A stretch of DNA of 64,000 nt. Origin: Planctomycetaceae bacterium (GTDB lineage: Bacteria; Planctomycetota; Planctomycetia; Pirellulales; Pirellulaceae). Shown piece by piece: positions 52,688 through 61,702 of the stretch (position 1 is its first letter; each line of letters opens with the position of its first letter). The translations under genes and the position numbers were made by a program. The stretch lies in contig JACKHM010000002.1 of NCBI GenBank assembly GCA_020638995.1, forward strand, positions 2,318,347-2,382,346, read 5' to 3'. The notes beneath the pieces are model-generated. The model ran no database searches. It saw only the letters and a program-made list of their open reading frames with translations, and was not told the DNA's origin.

Positions 52688-54376
52688 CTATGCCGCGTCG
52701 TCTTCTTCCGTCGTGATGCTGCAGTCCGGCAATTGCTCTTGAAGTTTTTCGAGCGCATCCGGAGTAACCGCTGCTCCAGTCAGGTCGAGGTAGTCGAGAT
52801 ACTCGCAATCCGCCAGGTATTCGAGAGCCCGGTCGTCGATCGCGGTGTAGGCCAGGTTCAATTCTTCCAGGACTGGTAGATCTGCCAGCGGATGCACGGC
52901 GGCGGAACCAATTCTTGTTCCCTTGAGCGACAAGCACTCTAGCGACTTGATATTGCTTAGCATTCTGACGCCGGTTTCGGTCAGCGAAGTACTCCGCAAT
53001 TCCAATACTCGCAGATCTCCCAAATAGGTTAGGAATCTTACGGCCTCATCCGTGATTCCTTTGCCTTTCATTTGCAATTTCTGGAGCGACGAAAATTGAG
53101 CGACGATTTCAACGATTCCATCCGTCCCTTCAACGTCGCTCAAATCCACTGAATAGACTTTGTCGTCTCGATGTGCGACGTGCCCGCCCACCTTACCGAT
53201 CGCTTCTACTAGTTCGCGGTCTTCACCCTGATACCGATTAGCCACTGCCTTCGAGCTGGCAGACGACGATTTCACCTCCGCCTCAGACCACGTCACTCCT
53301 AACTCCGCCGATAACGGATCCAAGATAGGAGCGAGCTTGCCGCGAAGATGTTTCTGCTGTTGGCGAGTTACCTCGGTTTCGAGGATCACATACTTGCGAC
53401 CATCGACTAACAATTCGATTTTGGCAATCTGTTTACTGTTTGCCTCACCAGTCGCAGACGGTGGAGGAGCCAAATAGACAAGGCCTGCAATTTGATTGAA
53501 CGAGTACTGACGCGCAAACCAACCAACCTGTGCCCGCACGGTGTGAAACCCCCAGTCAATCACAGTATCTCGTCGGCGGTGGGCAATCCCGAACGAGATG
53601 CCAAACGCCAAGGCAAGGATTACGGAGACCGCAAGATAAGCTTTCACGACAAACATGAGCCCAAAGCGGTCAAAGAAAAAAATCCCCGCCGGAACCGCAC
53701 CGATGACAATCCCAAACAACAATCCTACGATCACGCTGGCAATAACAATCGTCGTAAACGTCTCATGGTCACGATGCAAGTGGACGCGACTTCCGGGCTC
53801 CCATTCCAAAACTCGTTCTTTGAAAACGACTCCGCTTAAAGTACGAGCCTGTATTTGCTCGGCGTCGCGATCAGTCTTCGGCTCGCCGCGCAGCATTGCC
53901 CGTAGCAACAGCGCAGGCACTCCGCAGAAGACTCCGCCAAACAGCAACAACCAACCCGAATTGCCCCAGCGACCGGGTTCGAGAACCGATTGATCGGGCG
54001 AGGCTGGGTCGTAGGCAACCGAGACGCCTGCGTCGCGTGGGTACCGGTCGCGTGTGGCACTCGCATCTGCCTGACTGCCACTCTGCCCATCGGTCAACGT
54101 GATACGCGTGCCCGTGAAAGATTTGCCATCGACAACGTACTCATAGGTAACGTCCGCATAGTAGTAGGTCGTTGTCCGTTGTCGCCCGTCATCATCGCGC
54201 GATGTGCGTTGTTCGGAACGCACACCAGAACTCACAATTCGTCCGGTTGCCTGCGGCCATGCGAGTGTTGCACGGGACTGTAGTACGCCACGAATTCCCA
54301 TTACCAGCGGTACACTGCCCACCGCGATAAATAGCGATAAGAAGAGAACCGGTGCGGTGCGGCTTTTGGACGTCAC
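52688..54376 (-). CDS. DUF3592 membrane domain fused to leucine-rich repeats
   Basis: A 562-residue protein, taken from GTG 54376, where the hydrophobic N-terminus begins; the longer open frame would overlap the neighbouring gene. A signal-anchor helix is followed by a DUF3592 domain (WPQATGRIVSSGVRSEQ, YYYADVTYEYVVDGKSFTG, VSVAYDPASPDQSVLEPG), further transmembrane helices (about 125-150, 205-265), a PH-like segment and, from about residue 425, leucine-rich repeats (LQKLQMKGKGITDEAVRFL, LRVLELRSTSLTETGVRML, LECLSLKGTRIGSAAV, YLDYLDLTGAAVTPDAL) of the F-box-like type. Role unknown; possibly an envelope receptor. Confidence 0.75.
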   Translation of the reverse strand: MTSKSRTAPVLFLSLFIAVGSVPLVMGIRGVLQSRATLAWPQATGRIVSSGVRSEQRTSRDDDGRQRTTTYYYADVTYEYVVDGKSFTGTRITLTDGQSGSQADASATRDRYPRDAGVSVAYDPASPDQSVLEPGRWGNSGWLLLFGGVFCGVPALLLRAMLRGEPKTDRDAEQIQARTLSGVVFKERVLEWEPGSRVHLHRDHETFTTIVIASVIVGLLFGIVIGAVPAGIFFFDRFGLMFVVKAYLAVSVILALAFGISFGIAHRRRDTVIDWGFHTVRAQVGWFARQYSFNQIAGLVYLAPPPSATGEANSKQIAKIELLVDGRKYVILETEVTRQQQKHLRGKLAPILDPLSAELGVTWSEAEVKSSSASSKAVANRYQGEDRELVEAIGKVGGHVAHRDDKVYSVDLSDVEGTDGIVEIVAQFSSLQKLQMKGKGITDEAVRFLTYLGDLRVLELRSTSLTETGVRMLSNIKSLECLSLKGTRIGSAAVHPLADLPVLEELNLAYTAIDDRALEYLADCEYLDYLDLTGAAVTPDALEKLQEQLPDCSITTEEDDAA

Positions 54377-54557
54377 ATTGAAATTCCGTGGGAGGTAGAG
54401 CCAAGCGTACTTGCAAACACACGACGCAAAACTCAATGTGATCGCGACGGAAACTTCTCGCAAGAGAGGTGAGTTCCAGAATCCGGATCGAACGTCACGA
54501 CAGCATCGCGAAAGATAGCGAAAACCGATTCGAGCGAAACCGAAATCCCACCATCGT

Positions 54558-55421
54558 TCAGTTCCGTCGGCGTCCCGGAAACAGACGCCTGCGTTCGATG
54601 ACTGGAACTTTGGCAGGTGGCTTCTCGATCGCTCGATAGTCGAGCAATTCAAGCGTACTTCGCTGGGTGATTCTTCCGTCGGAGTTTAGCTGCTTGGAAG
54701 TGTGCGAGACGACACCGCCGGGGACCGATTCGCAATGCACTTCGAGCGTTACCTTGCTCGTTCCGTTTTCGAATGTTTCGATGGTCTTCACATGGGCCGC
54801 CGATTTTACTTCGGTTAAGACCTTCTCTGGCATATCGACGGCAAGGACTTCCACCACCGAATGATAATTTCGGGCTTTCGTCTCGTTGTCGATCGATTCG
54901 GTTGTCCGTTTCAAGTAGTAAGGGGCCACAGCATCGGAGTACTCTACGGTGCTCGTGCTCTGAGTCGTATCGGTGATGATCACGATTTGACGCGAGCCGG
55001 TCGGATACTTGTGGCCGCAGATTTCGGCATGGCTCGGTCCGAGCTGTTTGACTTCGATGGTTTGGCCTAACAGTTCGCCGTGATAGCCATAAGAGACATA
55101 TTTCGGTTCGGCTTGAAAACGCTTGCCTGCCACCTCAACCGTAACTTCCACATTCAGTGAATAGCCTTGCTCATCAGCCTTGTCGAGCGTCGTCTTCGTC
55201 TCGGTGATGCTCACGCTTTCGACCTGTCCGTTCGCTCCGATAGCCTCGGTGTAAACGCGAACCAGCTTCCACGAGCCAATACCAAAGTGAGCCCACGCGT
55301 GCTTGTCGCCAATTGAACGGTCCATGGGCGGCTCGGGAGTTTGCGCGACTAGTACGCTCTGCAAACCGAGGACCGCAGTCACAGCACCGAACAAGAGCAG
55401 TCGCGGAAAACGAAAATGCAC
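54558..55421 (-). CDS. Exported protein of unknown function
   Basis: A 287-residue protein starting at GTG 55421, chosen for the GGGAG six bases upstream and the signal FPRLLLFGAVTAVLGLQSVLVAQ. The mature part is beta-rich with GSWKLVRVYTEAIG at the start and YSLNVEVTVEVAGKRF, YSDAVAPYYLKRT and a basic C-terminus. No named family. It is downstream of selA on the same strand with a 133-base gap. Confidence 0.65.
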   Translation of the reverse strand: MHFRFPRLLLFGAVTAVLGLQSVLVAQTPEPPMDRSIGDKHAWAHFGIGSWKLVRVYTEAIGANGQVESVSITETKTTLDKADEQGYSLNVEVTVEVAGKRFQAEPKYVSYGYHGELLGQTIEVKQLGPSHAEICGHKYPTGSRQIVIITDTTQSTSTVEYSDAVAPYYLKRTTESIDNETKARNYHSVVEVLAVDMPEKVLTEVKSAAHVKTIETFENGTSKVTLEVHCESVPGGVVSHTSKQLNSDGRITQRSTLELLDYRAIEKPPAKVPVIERRRLFPGRRRN

Positions 55422-55554
55422 GAAGCACTCCCAGCGGCTTAGAATCTGGAAACCCGAGGTGATATCCCAAGTTTTGATTCTGGTCCGGCGGAGACGCCGT
55501 GAGAATACCGCTATTAGGCGAGAGATGACCTTTCTTGGACACGCGGTATCGCTT

Positions 55555-56979
55555 TTAACGATTGGGCGGACTGTCCGGACTCGATTGGCCTGGCCCCATT
55601 TCAAGTCGACTTACCGCCTCTACGATCACTCCATCCTGGTGAGGCAGCACCGAACGCAAATCGAGCAGCAATCGATCCTGCTGAATTCGCCCAACAACCG
55701 ACGGCGAGCCCATACGAAGCCGCTTACTGAGATCGTCAACATTTAATTCCTCTGGTGTAAGGGCAACACACCAGGTCGGTATCTGTTGGGTGGGGACTGA
55801 ACCGCCGCCGAGGTAAGTGTTTCCTTCGATCGCCTCGGCTTGCTTGATCACAGCCGTCGCGGCCAACTGAGGTGCAAGGCGCTCCGCGCGATTACGAAGA
55901 TTCTCAACAGGCGCACTCAGCCTCGCAAGCAACGGCAACGACTCTTCGGCCACCGTCACATCTCGATAGAGTCGCAGCGTGGCAGCCAACGCGGCGAGAA
56001 TGAGTTTGTCGACGCGCATCGCTCGCATCATCGGGTGCTTAGCGATTTTTTGCACAAGGCTCTTCTTGCCGACGATGATTCCACATTGAGGCCCACCAAC
56101 AAGCTTGTCTCCGCTGAACAACACAAGGTCCGCACCAGATTTGATACTCACGCTCGCGATCGGTTCGTCGTGGATACCATACTTTCCAAAATCGATAAGC
56201 GCCCCAGAGCCTATGTCGTCGATCACCGGCAAGTTCTGCTTGCGTCCCAGGGCGACGAGTTCCGCGAGCGTTGGTTCTTCTGTAAATCCAACCACTTTGA
56301 AGTTGCTCGTATGCACACGCATCAATGCCGCAGTCTCCTCACTAATTGCTGCTTCAAAGTCTCCAATTCGAGTTTTGTTGGTTGTGCCAACTTCGCGCAG
56401 CTGCGTACCGCTGGCCGACATTACATCCGGCAATCGATAGCTGCCGCCGATTTCGATCAGTTGCCCTCGCGAGACGATCACTTCTTTGTCGCAGCCGAGC
56501 GCAGCTAACGTCAATAACGTCGCCGCCGCATTGTTGTTGACCACCGCCGCAGCTTCCGCACCGGTCAGTTCTTTGAGCAGTTTCTCGACCGCAGCTACGC
56601 GCTGTGATCGTTCGCCAGTAGCGAGATCCAGTTCGACGCTCGCATACTCCGCGACGTCAGCCATCGCCTGAACAGCCTCCTTCGCCAGCGGAGCGCGACC
56701 GAGTCCCGTGTGCAGGAGAATTCCGGTCGCGTTGATGACAGGTCGCAAGGGTAGCTCTTCCCCTTTCACAATCCAATCGGCAATACGTTCGGCCAATTCG
56801 CCAGGAGTTGGAATGTTCATCTCGGATGCCGTGGATTGCACATCTTCTCTCAGGCGTTCCAAAAAGCCGCGAACTTCGGTAACGACGACGTTGTGGCTAA
56901 CGCGATCGACCAGGTTCTTCAGCTCTGGACGTTCGAGCAATTCGTTGACCGATGGGATACTTCGAAGTGGATTTTGCAT
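55555..56979 (-). CDS. selA: L-seryl-tRNA(Sec) selenium transferase
   Basis: SelA is a PLP enzyme converting seryl-tRNA(Sec) to selenocysteyl-tRNA(Sec). From ATG 56979 (preceded by GGAAAG) the 474-residue product shows LRPVINATGILLHTGLGRAPL, the ASVELDLATGERSQR block, AVVNNNAAATLL, and SGDKLVGGPQCGIIVGK, which carries the PLP lysine. Length and motifs are typical. selB lies 54 bases upstream on the same strand, so the two form an operon. Presence of both implies the organism makes selenoproteins. Confidence 0.95.
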   Translation of the reverse strand: MQNPLRSIPSVNELLERPELKNLVDRVSHNVVVTEVRGFLERLREDVQSTASEMNIPTPGELAERIADWIVKGEELPLRPVINATGILLHTGLGRAPLAKEAVQAMADVAEYASVELDLATGERSQRVAAVEKLLKELTGAEAAAVVNNNAAATLLTLAALGCDKEVIVSRGQLIEIGGSYRLPDVMSASGTQLREVGTTNKTRIGDFEAAISEETAALMRVHTSNFKVVGFTEEPTLAELVALGRKQNLPVIDDIGSGALIDFGKYGIHDEPIASVSIKSGADLVLFSGDKLVGGPQCGIIVGKKSLVQKIAKHPMMRAMRVDKLILAALAATLRLYRDVTVAEESLPLLARLSAPVENLRNRAERLAPQLAATAVIKQAEAIEGNTYLGGGSVPTQQIPTWCVALTPEELNVDDLSKRLRMGSPSVVGRIQQDRLLLDLRSVLPHQDGVIVEAVSRLEMGPGQSSPDSPPNR

Positions 56980-57033
56980 GGTTCTTTCCGATATGGTGCA
57001 GGGACGCCACCGCCAAGTGTAACACACTACCCA

Positions 57034-58956
57034 TTAAATACTTGCCAGTACGCGTAAGTCGCCATGGCGTAACGTAAAGCCTGTGCGATCCAAGTACTCG
57101 CAATAGGGAACGGCGTATTTGCGACTTGTCTCCAGGATTTCCCGGATCTGACTCATCGTCAATCCATCTCCGCTGTGGAAGTGGACGGAGAGCTTCTGTT
57201 TTGCCGCCTGGTCCACTTCCGTGTGCAGATAGTACTCCGGGTTGACTTCGACCAATTCACCGCTGGCTGCGCCCAGTGCCAGTAGCTGCGGAACAGACTC
57301 TTGATTTCGTGCCGCCTGTTGTTGGCATTCTTTCACGGAAGGAGCTTGAATTCCGGCTTGCCGCAATGTTTCGATCAACTGCGACAAAAGCTTCTGCTCA
57401 TTCTGGGACAGTTTTGGGCCGTGACCAACCAGCGAGATTCCGTTCGGACCAAACTTAATTATCCCGTCCGATGCCATCTGTTTTAGCGCAGTCGTCAAAA
57501 TATTCTCGTCGTCAAGGTAACGAAACTGATTCGCCACTAATCCCCGGTCAAGAACCGAGCGTAGCGGGTAACGCATGTGGAGTTTCTCAAGCGTCGACTC
57601 GATCCGCCGGCACAGTTGCCTTAATACGAGACGATGCAAGCGTATGACTCGCTTGGGAGAAACGGATACCTCCAGTAGGTCGCCGCGATCAGCAAGCGTT
57701 CGTCGAACGTCTTCAAAAGCGTCAATGCCAGCCGTGCGGGACAGGCTATCAGGTTGCCAGTCACGAAAGCCTGCGAAGTACAGAGCGGCACTGCCACGTT
57801 CGATAATGTCCTTTGACGAAAGCTCCGAAACCATCTGCATAACCTCGTCATCGGCGTGCCGAATCCGCTCGGCATCGGGGTCAAGGACGCGACCACCGCC
57901 GATCGTTTGGACGGGCGACTCGCTGCGAACAACGAAAGGTTGCCCCCACACGGTGGCTGCCGCCGCGCTGAGAAAGAGCTGCGCGGAACCCGTCGATCCC
58001 GGGTCAATCTGAGCAGCCCCTAGAACTCGGACCGAGGCCAACAACTCTGCCGTGCCGACATGAATCCGGACACGAGTCCGATCCTTCAATGGGCGCGGCG
58101 CGGAGGGAAGCAATGTAATTCCGGCGGTGACCAAACGACTCGGCGTCAGATGACCGGGCGAGCAAAGTTCCTGACCTCGACTCGTTTCATCGTGACGGAT
58201 ACCCGCTAAGTTTATGGCGGCGCGCTGCCCACGCTGAACCGATTCCACGGAACGATCGTGATTCTGAATTCCACGCACGCGGACTTTCAAATCTCCGGGT
58301 TCGACAAGTAACTCATCCCCAATCGTTGCGCGTCCACTACTGACGCTGCCGGTGACCACCGTGCCGTGCCCAGCAATCGTGAACGTGCGATCGATCGCCA
58401 TTCGAAACGGAGCATTGAGCCGGCTGGTATGGCTGCCTGCAGCGGCAATCTGAGCAGCTTCGGCAAGCCGCTGTCGAAGCACATCCAAACCTTCGCCGGT
58501 CGCGGTGCTCGTCCGTACGATCGGAGCGTCGGCAAGGAACGAGTGGGTGACGAGCTCTCGGATCTCTTCTTCGACCAGTTCCATCCATTCGGGATCGGCC
58601 AAGTCGCACTTGGTCAATGCAATTACCCCCGCCTCAAGATCCAAAAGACGCAAGATTTCCAGATGCTCACGCGTTTGAGGCTTAATCGAGTCGTCTGCGG
58701 CTACCACCAGCAGTGCCAAATCCATCCCGGTGGCCCCGGCGAGCATGTTTCGCACAAACCGCTCGTGGCCGGGCACGTCGACGATACCAAGTCGAAAGTC
58801 GCCCAACGATAGCTCAGCGAACCCAAGTTCGATGGTGATGCCGCGTTTCTTTTCTTCAGGCAACCGATCCGTGTCGACGCCCGTCAGCGCGCGAATGAGC
58901 GACGTCTTACCGTGATCAATGTGGCCCGCAGTTCCTAAGATCAAGTCCGTTGTCAT
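57034..58956 (-). CDS. selB: Selenocysteine-specific elongation factor SelB
   Basis: SelB delivers selenocysteyl-tRNA to UGA codons marked by a SECIS element. The 640-residue product has G1 GTAGHIDHGKTSL, G3 DVPGHERFVRNMLAGATG, G4 TKCD, EF-Tu-like domains 2-3 (GHGTVVTGSVSSG, HIDEASRG-like HDETSRGQEL), and C-terminal winged-helix domains (about 380-640) that bind the SECIS RNA. All nucleotide-binding motifs are intact. It is encoded between an L-P-K repeat protein gene and selA on the same strand. No tRNA(Sec) gene was seen in the window. Confidence 0.96.
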   Translation of the reverse strand: MTTDLILGTAGHIDHGKTSLIRALTGVDTDRLPEEKKRGITIELGFAELSLGDFRLGIVDVPGHERFVRNMLAGATGMDLALLVVAADDSIKPQTREHLEILRLLDLEAGVIALTKCDLADPEWMELVEEEIRELVTHSFLADAPIVRTSTATGEGLDVLRQRLAEAAQIAAAGSHTSRLNAPFRMAIDRTFTIAGHGTVVTGSVSSGRATIGDELLVEPGDLKVRVRGIQNHDRSVESVQRGQRAAINLAGIRHDETSRGQELCSPGHLTPSRLVTAGITLLPSAPRPLKDRTRVRIHVGTAELLASVRVLGAAQIDPGSTGSAQLFLSAAAATVWGQPFVVRSESPVQTIGGGRVLDPDAERIRHADDEVMQMVSELSSKDIIERGSAALYFAGFRDWQPDSLSRTAGIDAFEDVRRTLADRGDLLEVSVSPKRVIRLHRLVLRQLCRRIESTLEKLHMRYPLRSVLDRGLVANQFRYLDDENILTTALKQMASDGIIKFGPNGISLVGHGPKLSQNEQKLLSQLIETLRQAGIQAPSVKECQQQAARNQESVPQLLALGAASGELVEVNPEYYLHTEVDQAAKQKLSVHFHSGDGLTMSQIREILETSRKYAVPYCEYLDRTGFTLRHGDLRVLASI

Positions 58957-59000
58957 GACGGACTATTCTACTGGCGAGCCTAAACTCGTGAATGCGCCAC

Positions 59001-59618
59001 TCAGTCGAACAAAGGTCGTTTCTGTGACAGAAAATCGCTCGTCGTTCGAACCGGTGCCGGCTCAGGTTCGGACGAGGGCAAGATCGAGCTGAAAAACGAT
59101 TTCTTCTCGCCAGTCGACGAAGAGGCATTCCCGCGATTCGAGGACACTCGCGTGCGGCTAATGCCCGTTGAGGAGCGACTGCCGGTCGCGTGTCGCACCG
59201 CAGACGCATCGTCATCAACCGTCCAGGGCATTAGTGTGTCGCGGGTCTTCGAGAGCATGCTCTTCGTTCCGTTATTCAGTTTCTGCCAAGTAGATGGTCC
59301 CGTGTTTGGCGTTGAATCTCGCTTAGTCCACTCCGGCATAGAGAGCTTCGGCATTTGCAGCTTTGGCAATGAAAAACTCGGCATGCTGGGTTTCGGGAGG
59401 GTAGGGGTCGGCAATTTCGGCAACGAAAGTCTCGGCAGGGAGAAGCCACGTTCTTCCTCCACATCCGTTTCGTCCGAGAAGCTTGCGGTAACGGCGCGAT
59501 TGCTCGGCGACGGTTGCTCGAAGGGGTTAACTGGCTCCGAATCATCGGCTCCCAAGGCCCCAGCGCTGTGACAAAGAAGTAAACCAGCAAGCGCACATGA
59601 CACGCCGTAACTTCGCAT
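59001..59618 (-). CDS. Exported L-P-K repeat protein
   Basis: A 205-residue protein with a signal (SCALAGLLLCHSAGALGA). Residues about 60-100 consist of short Leu/Pro/Lys/Ser repeats (LPRLSLPKLPTPTLPKPSMP, then FSLPKLQMPKLSMPEW), giving an extended Pro-rich rod; the C-terminus is Ser/Arg-rich. No family recognised. GAGGAG provides a ribosome binding site eight bases before the ATG, but it can pair with CTCCTC directly downstream. It is the first gene of the minus-strand run leading to selB and selA, 44 bases upstream of selB. Confidence 0.62.
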   Translation of the reverse strand: MRSYGVSCALAGLLLCHSAGALGADDSEPVNPFEQPSPSNRAVTASFSDETDVEEERGFSLPRLSLPKLPTPTLPKPSMPSFSLPKLQMPKLSMPEWTKRDSTPNTGPSTWQKLNNGTKSMLSKTRDTLMPWTVDDDASAVRHATGSRSSTGISRTRVSSNRGNASSSTGEKKSFFSSILPSSEPEPAPVRTTSDFLSQKRPLFD

Positions 59619-59632
59619 GAGGAGGACTCCTC
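59619..59632 (-). promoter_or_regulatory. Self-complementary ribosome binding site
   Basis: Read on the minus strand GAGGAG-TC-CTCCTC immediately precedes the ATG at 59618. The Shine-Dalgarno half can pair with the downstream half, which could lower translation of this gene. Confidence 0.45.
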
Positions 59633-60057
59633 TGAACTCAATACAAAATGGCCTTTAACACTGTGCCGAACGGCACCTTTCCCCGGAGATGAGCGGGGAG
59701 AATGATACAGGATTGCAATCGTTGGTCCAGGCCAATTTTGCCGTTCACTTGGCCAAATGTTCACCGCTACGGTACTGTCGGCGATGACGTTCTTCGCCCC
59801 ATCGTCCCACAACCACGCAGGAGATGCACCCGGGTTACTCGGAGTCAGATTCCAGAAGATTCTGAGTTCCCAAAGATTCTGGGACCCGGTCGTGACAGGC
59901 GGCGGATGGGTCCCACCCGCCACTTAATAGTTGCCTAAGCATCCCATTCACCTTATTATCTCCAGTTAACCAGATCGCGTGTGGGCAGGGCTTAACCGGG
60001 GCACCACTCGACACCGACTAAGCACAGCCTTCACGTCCGCAACAGGAAACCAACTCG
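59633..60057. other. Divergent intergenic region with several hairpins
   Basis: About 425 bases without a gene. Two adjacent hairpins, GTGCCG/CGGCAC (59663-59676) and CCCCG/CGGGG (59681-59697), lie in the minus-strand leader, and a further one based on GGCGG/CCGCC is near 59899-59921. No tRNA fold was found despite the neighbouring selenocysteine genes. Confidence 0.4.
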
Positions 60058-60579
60058 ATGAGAATACTTCTCGCAGTCATTTTTGTGCTCGGAGTATCGA
60101 CAGACCTTCAAGCGAATGAGCTGGTTTGGCACTCCGACTACGGAGCAGCTCTGGAACTAGCGAGGTCTTCGGAACGACCAATGCTGTTGGTGATCAGCCG
60201 AGGAAATCCTTACGCTGAAGCATCACGACAATCGGCAGCAGGTCAGAGACCATATCCCGCTGAAGAGGCCTTGAAGAGTTACGTACTATGTCGAGTCGAC
60301 GCAAATTCGGAACACGGGCAGCGTGTTGCCAAAGCGTTTCAAGTTTCGGAGTATCCACACTCGGTTGTCATCGATCGGACCACGACGAGAATCTTGTATC
60401 GCAAGACAGGACCGTTCACGAAAGAAACCTGGGCCGCTATGGTGACGAGATACCAGCATAAACAGCCGCTGGTCGAAGTCACCGCACCACAGACGCGAAC
60501 GCAACCGGCTGCCAGAATTCAATCGCGGCCCACGACCGCAACATTCTTCTTCCGCCAGCCCGCCAACTGCAACACGTGA
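60058..60579 (+). CDS. Exported thioredoxin-fold protein lacking CxxC
   Basis: A 173-residue protein with a signal (MRILLAVIFVLGVSTDLQA) and a thioredoxin-like body: WHSDYGAALELARSSERPMLLVIS resembles the DUF255/thioredoxin-7 start, and VAKAFQVSEYPHSVVIDRTT the cis-Pro region. The place where CxxC would be reads SRGNPYAEA, so it cannot act as a dithiol oxidoreductase. The C-terminal 40 residues are low complexity. It is monocistronic and converges on rlmN. Confidence 0.68.
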   Translation: MRILLAVIFVLGVSTDLQANELVWHSDYGAALELARSSERPMLLVISRGNPYAEASRQSAAGQRPYPAEEALKSYVLCRVDANSEHGQRVAKAFQVSEYPHSVVIDRTTTRILYRKTGPFTKETWAAMVTRYQHKQPLVEVTAPQTRTQPAARIQSRPTTATFFFRQPANCNT

Positions 60580-60611
60580 CGTCGATAGCAAGGAGATGCC
60601 GGTCGGCATCA

Positions 60612-61679
60612 TCAGTTCACGCCGGAAATACTAACTGATTTGGCGATGCCCCGGTTTTCACGGCGCACCAACTGGCCACATGCTGCGGCGATGTCGTTAC
60701 CTAGCGAGTAGCGCAGCGTTGTTTTGAAGCCAGCGTCTCGAATTGTTTTGGCAAACGCCAGTCGCGTTTCGCGATCGCTGCCAACTAGCTGGGAGGCGTC
60801 TTCAATTGGGTTGTAGGGAATCAAGTTGACGTGGACGCGCAATCCTTGAAGCCAAGTCGCAAGTTCTTTCGCATCATCCTGCGAGTCGTTCACTCCGGCA
60901 AGCATGAGGTACTCGATCATCACGGTGCTCGCCTGGCGGCGATTTAGTTCGGCCACGGTGCGATGTAGCTCGTCGAGCGGAAACTTGGTCGCGAGCGGAA
61001 TTAACCGTTCACGAACTTCCTGCCTGACGCTGTGCAAGCTGAGAGCAAGGTTGACCCGAGGAAAACATTCGACGCAACGAAGCATCGCATCGGTAATGCC
61101 GACTGTTGAAACAAGCACCTTCGTTGGCGCAATATTGAAGAACACGGGTGAGATCAAAATTTCAATCGCCCGGTAGAGATTCTCCTCGTTATGAAACGGC
61201 TCCCCCATCCCCATAAACACAATATTTCGAAGAGATCGGCCTTCTTCGGCGAGCAGCTGACCGGCGCGAAGCACCTGATCAAGAATCTCCTCGGGGGATA
61301 GGTTGCGGGCAACTCCCATCTTACCCGTGGCGCAAAACTCGCAGGCGGCGGCACACCCAACTTGGCTCGAAACACAAAGCGTCGTGCGACCGGTCTCGAT
61401 CCTCAGGATCACTGCTTCGATCAACATGCCTAACTTGGTGCGCAAAAGCAGTTTCGTCGCTCCATCGATCTTCGAATCGCGGCGACGAAACAACTCGAGT
61501 TCATGCAGATGCAAATGATCGGCCGCAGGAAAATCCTCCAATGCGGCTTCGTCGGTCGCGAACCGTTTCAGAAGCGAATTTCGAAATCGACGGACGCATT
61601 CCGGATCGAGCTTAAACTCGCGACGGAGGTGCTCAATACCTCGCTTGTCGAAGGGGCTAATTGATGAGTGGGTGCTCAT
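60612..61679 (-). CDS. rlmN: RlmN-family 23S rRNA / tRNA adenine-C2 methyltransferase (radical SAM)
   Basis: RlmN methylates C2 of A2503 in 23S rRNA and A37 in some tRNAs. The 355-residue product has CVSSQVGCAAACEFCATGKMG, which contains the CxxxCxxC cluster motif; GMGEPFHNEENLYRAI; VSTVGITDAML; LALSLHSVRQEVRERLIP; the substrate-binding ASTVMIEYLMLAGVNDS; HVNLIPYNPIE; and a late VRREN after ACGQL, where the conserved second catalytic Cys (AACGQL) sits. It starts 23 bases after purD, so they are likely cotranscribed. Confidence 0.92.
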   Translation of the reverse strand: MSTHSSISPFDKRGIEHLRREFKLDPECVRRFRNSLLKRFATDEAALEDFPAADHLHLHELELFRRRDSKIDGATKLLLRTKLGMLIEAVILRIETGRTTLCVSSQVGCAAACEFCATGKMGVARNLSPEEILDQVLRAGQLLAEEGRSLRNIVFMGMGEPFHNEENLYRAIEILISPVFFNIAPTKVLVSTVGITDAMLRCVECFPRVNLALSLHSVRQEVRERLIPLATKFPLDELHRTVAELNRRQASTVMIEYLMLAGVNDSQDDAKELATWLQGLRVHVNLIPYNPIEDASQLVGSDRETRLAFAKTIRDAGFKTTLRYSLGNDIAAACGQLVRRENRGIAKSVSISGVN

Positions 61680-61702
61680 TTAACGCAGCTTGTATCGGGC
61701 CG

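Noticed and set aside
59619..60057. Possible tRNA(Sec) near selAB
   Set aside because: No cloverleaf with a TTCGA arm and long extra arm could be found; the hairpins there do not combine into a tRNA.
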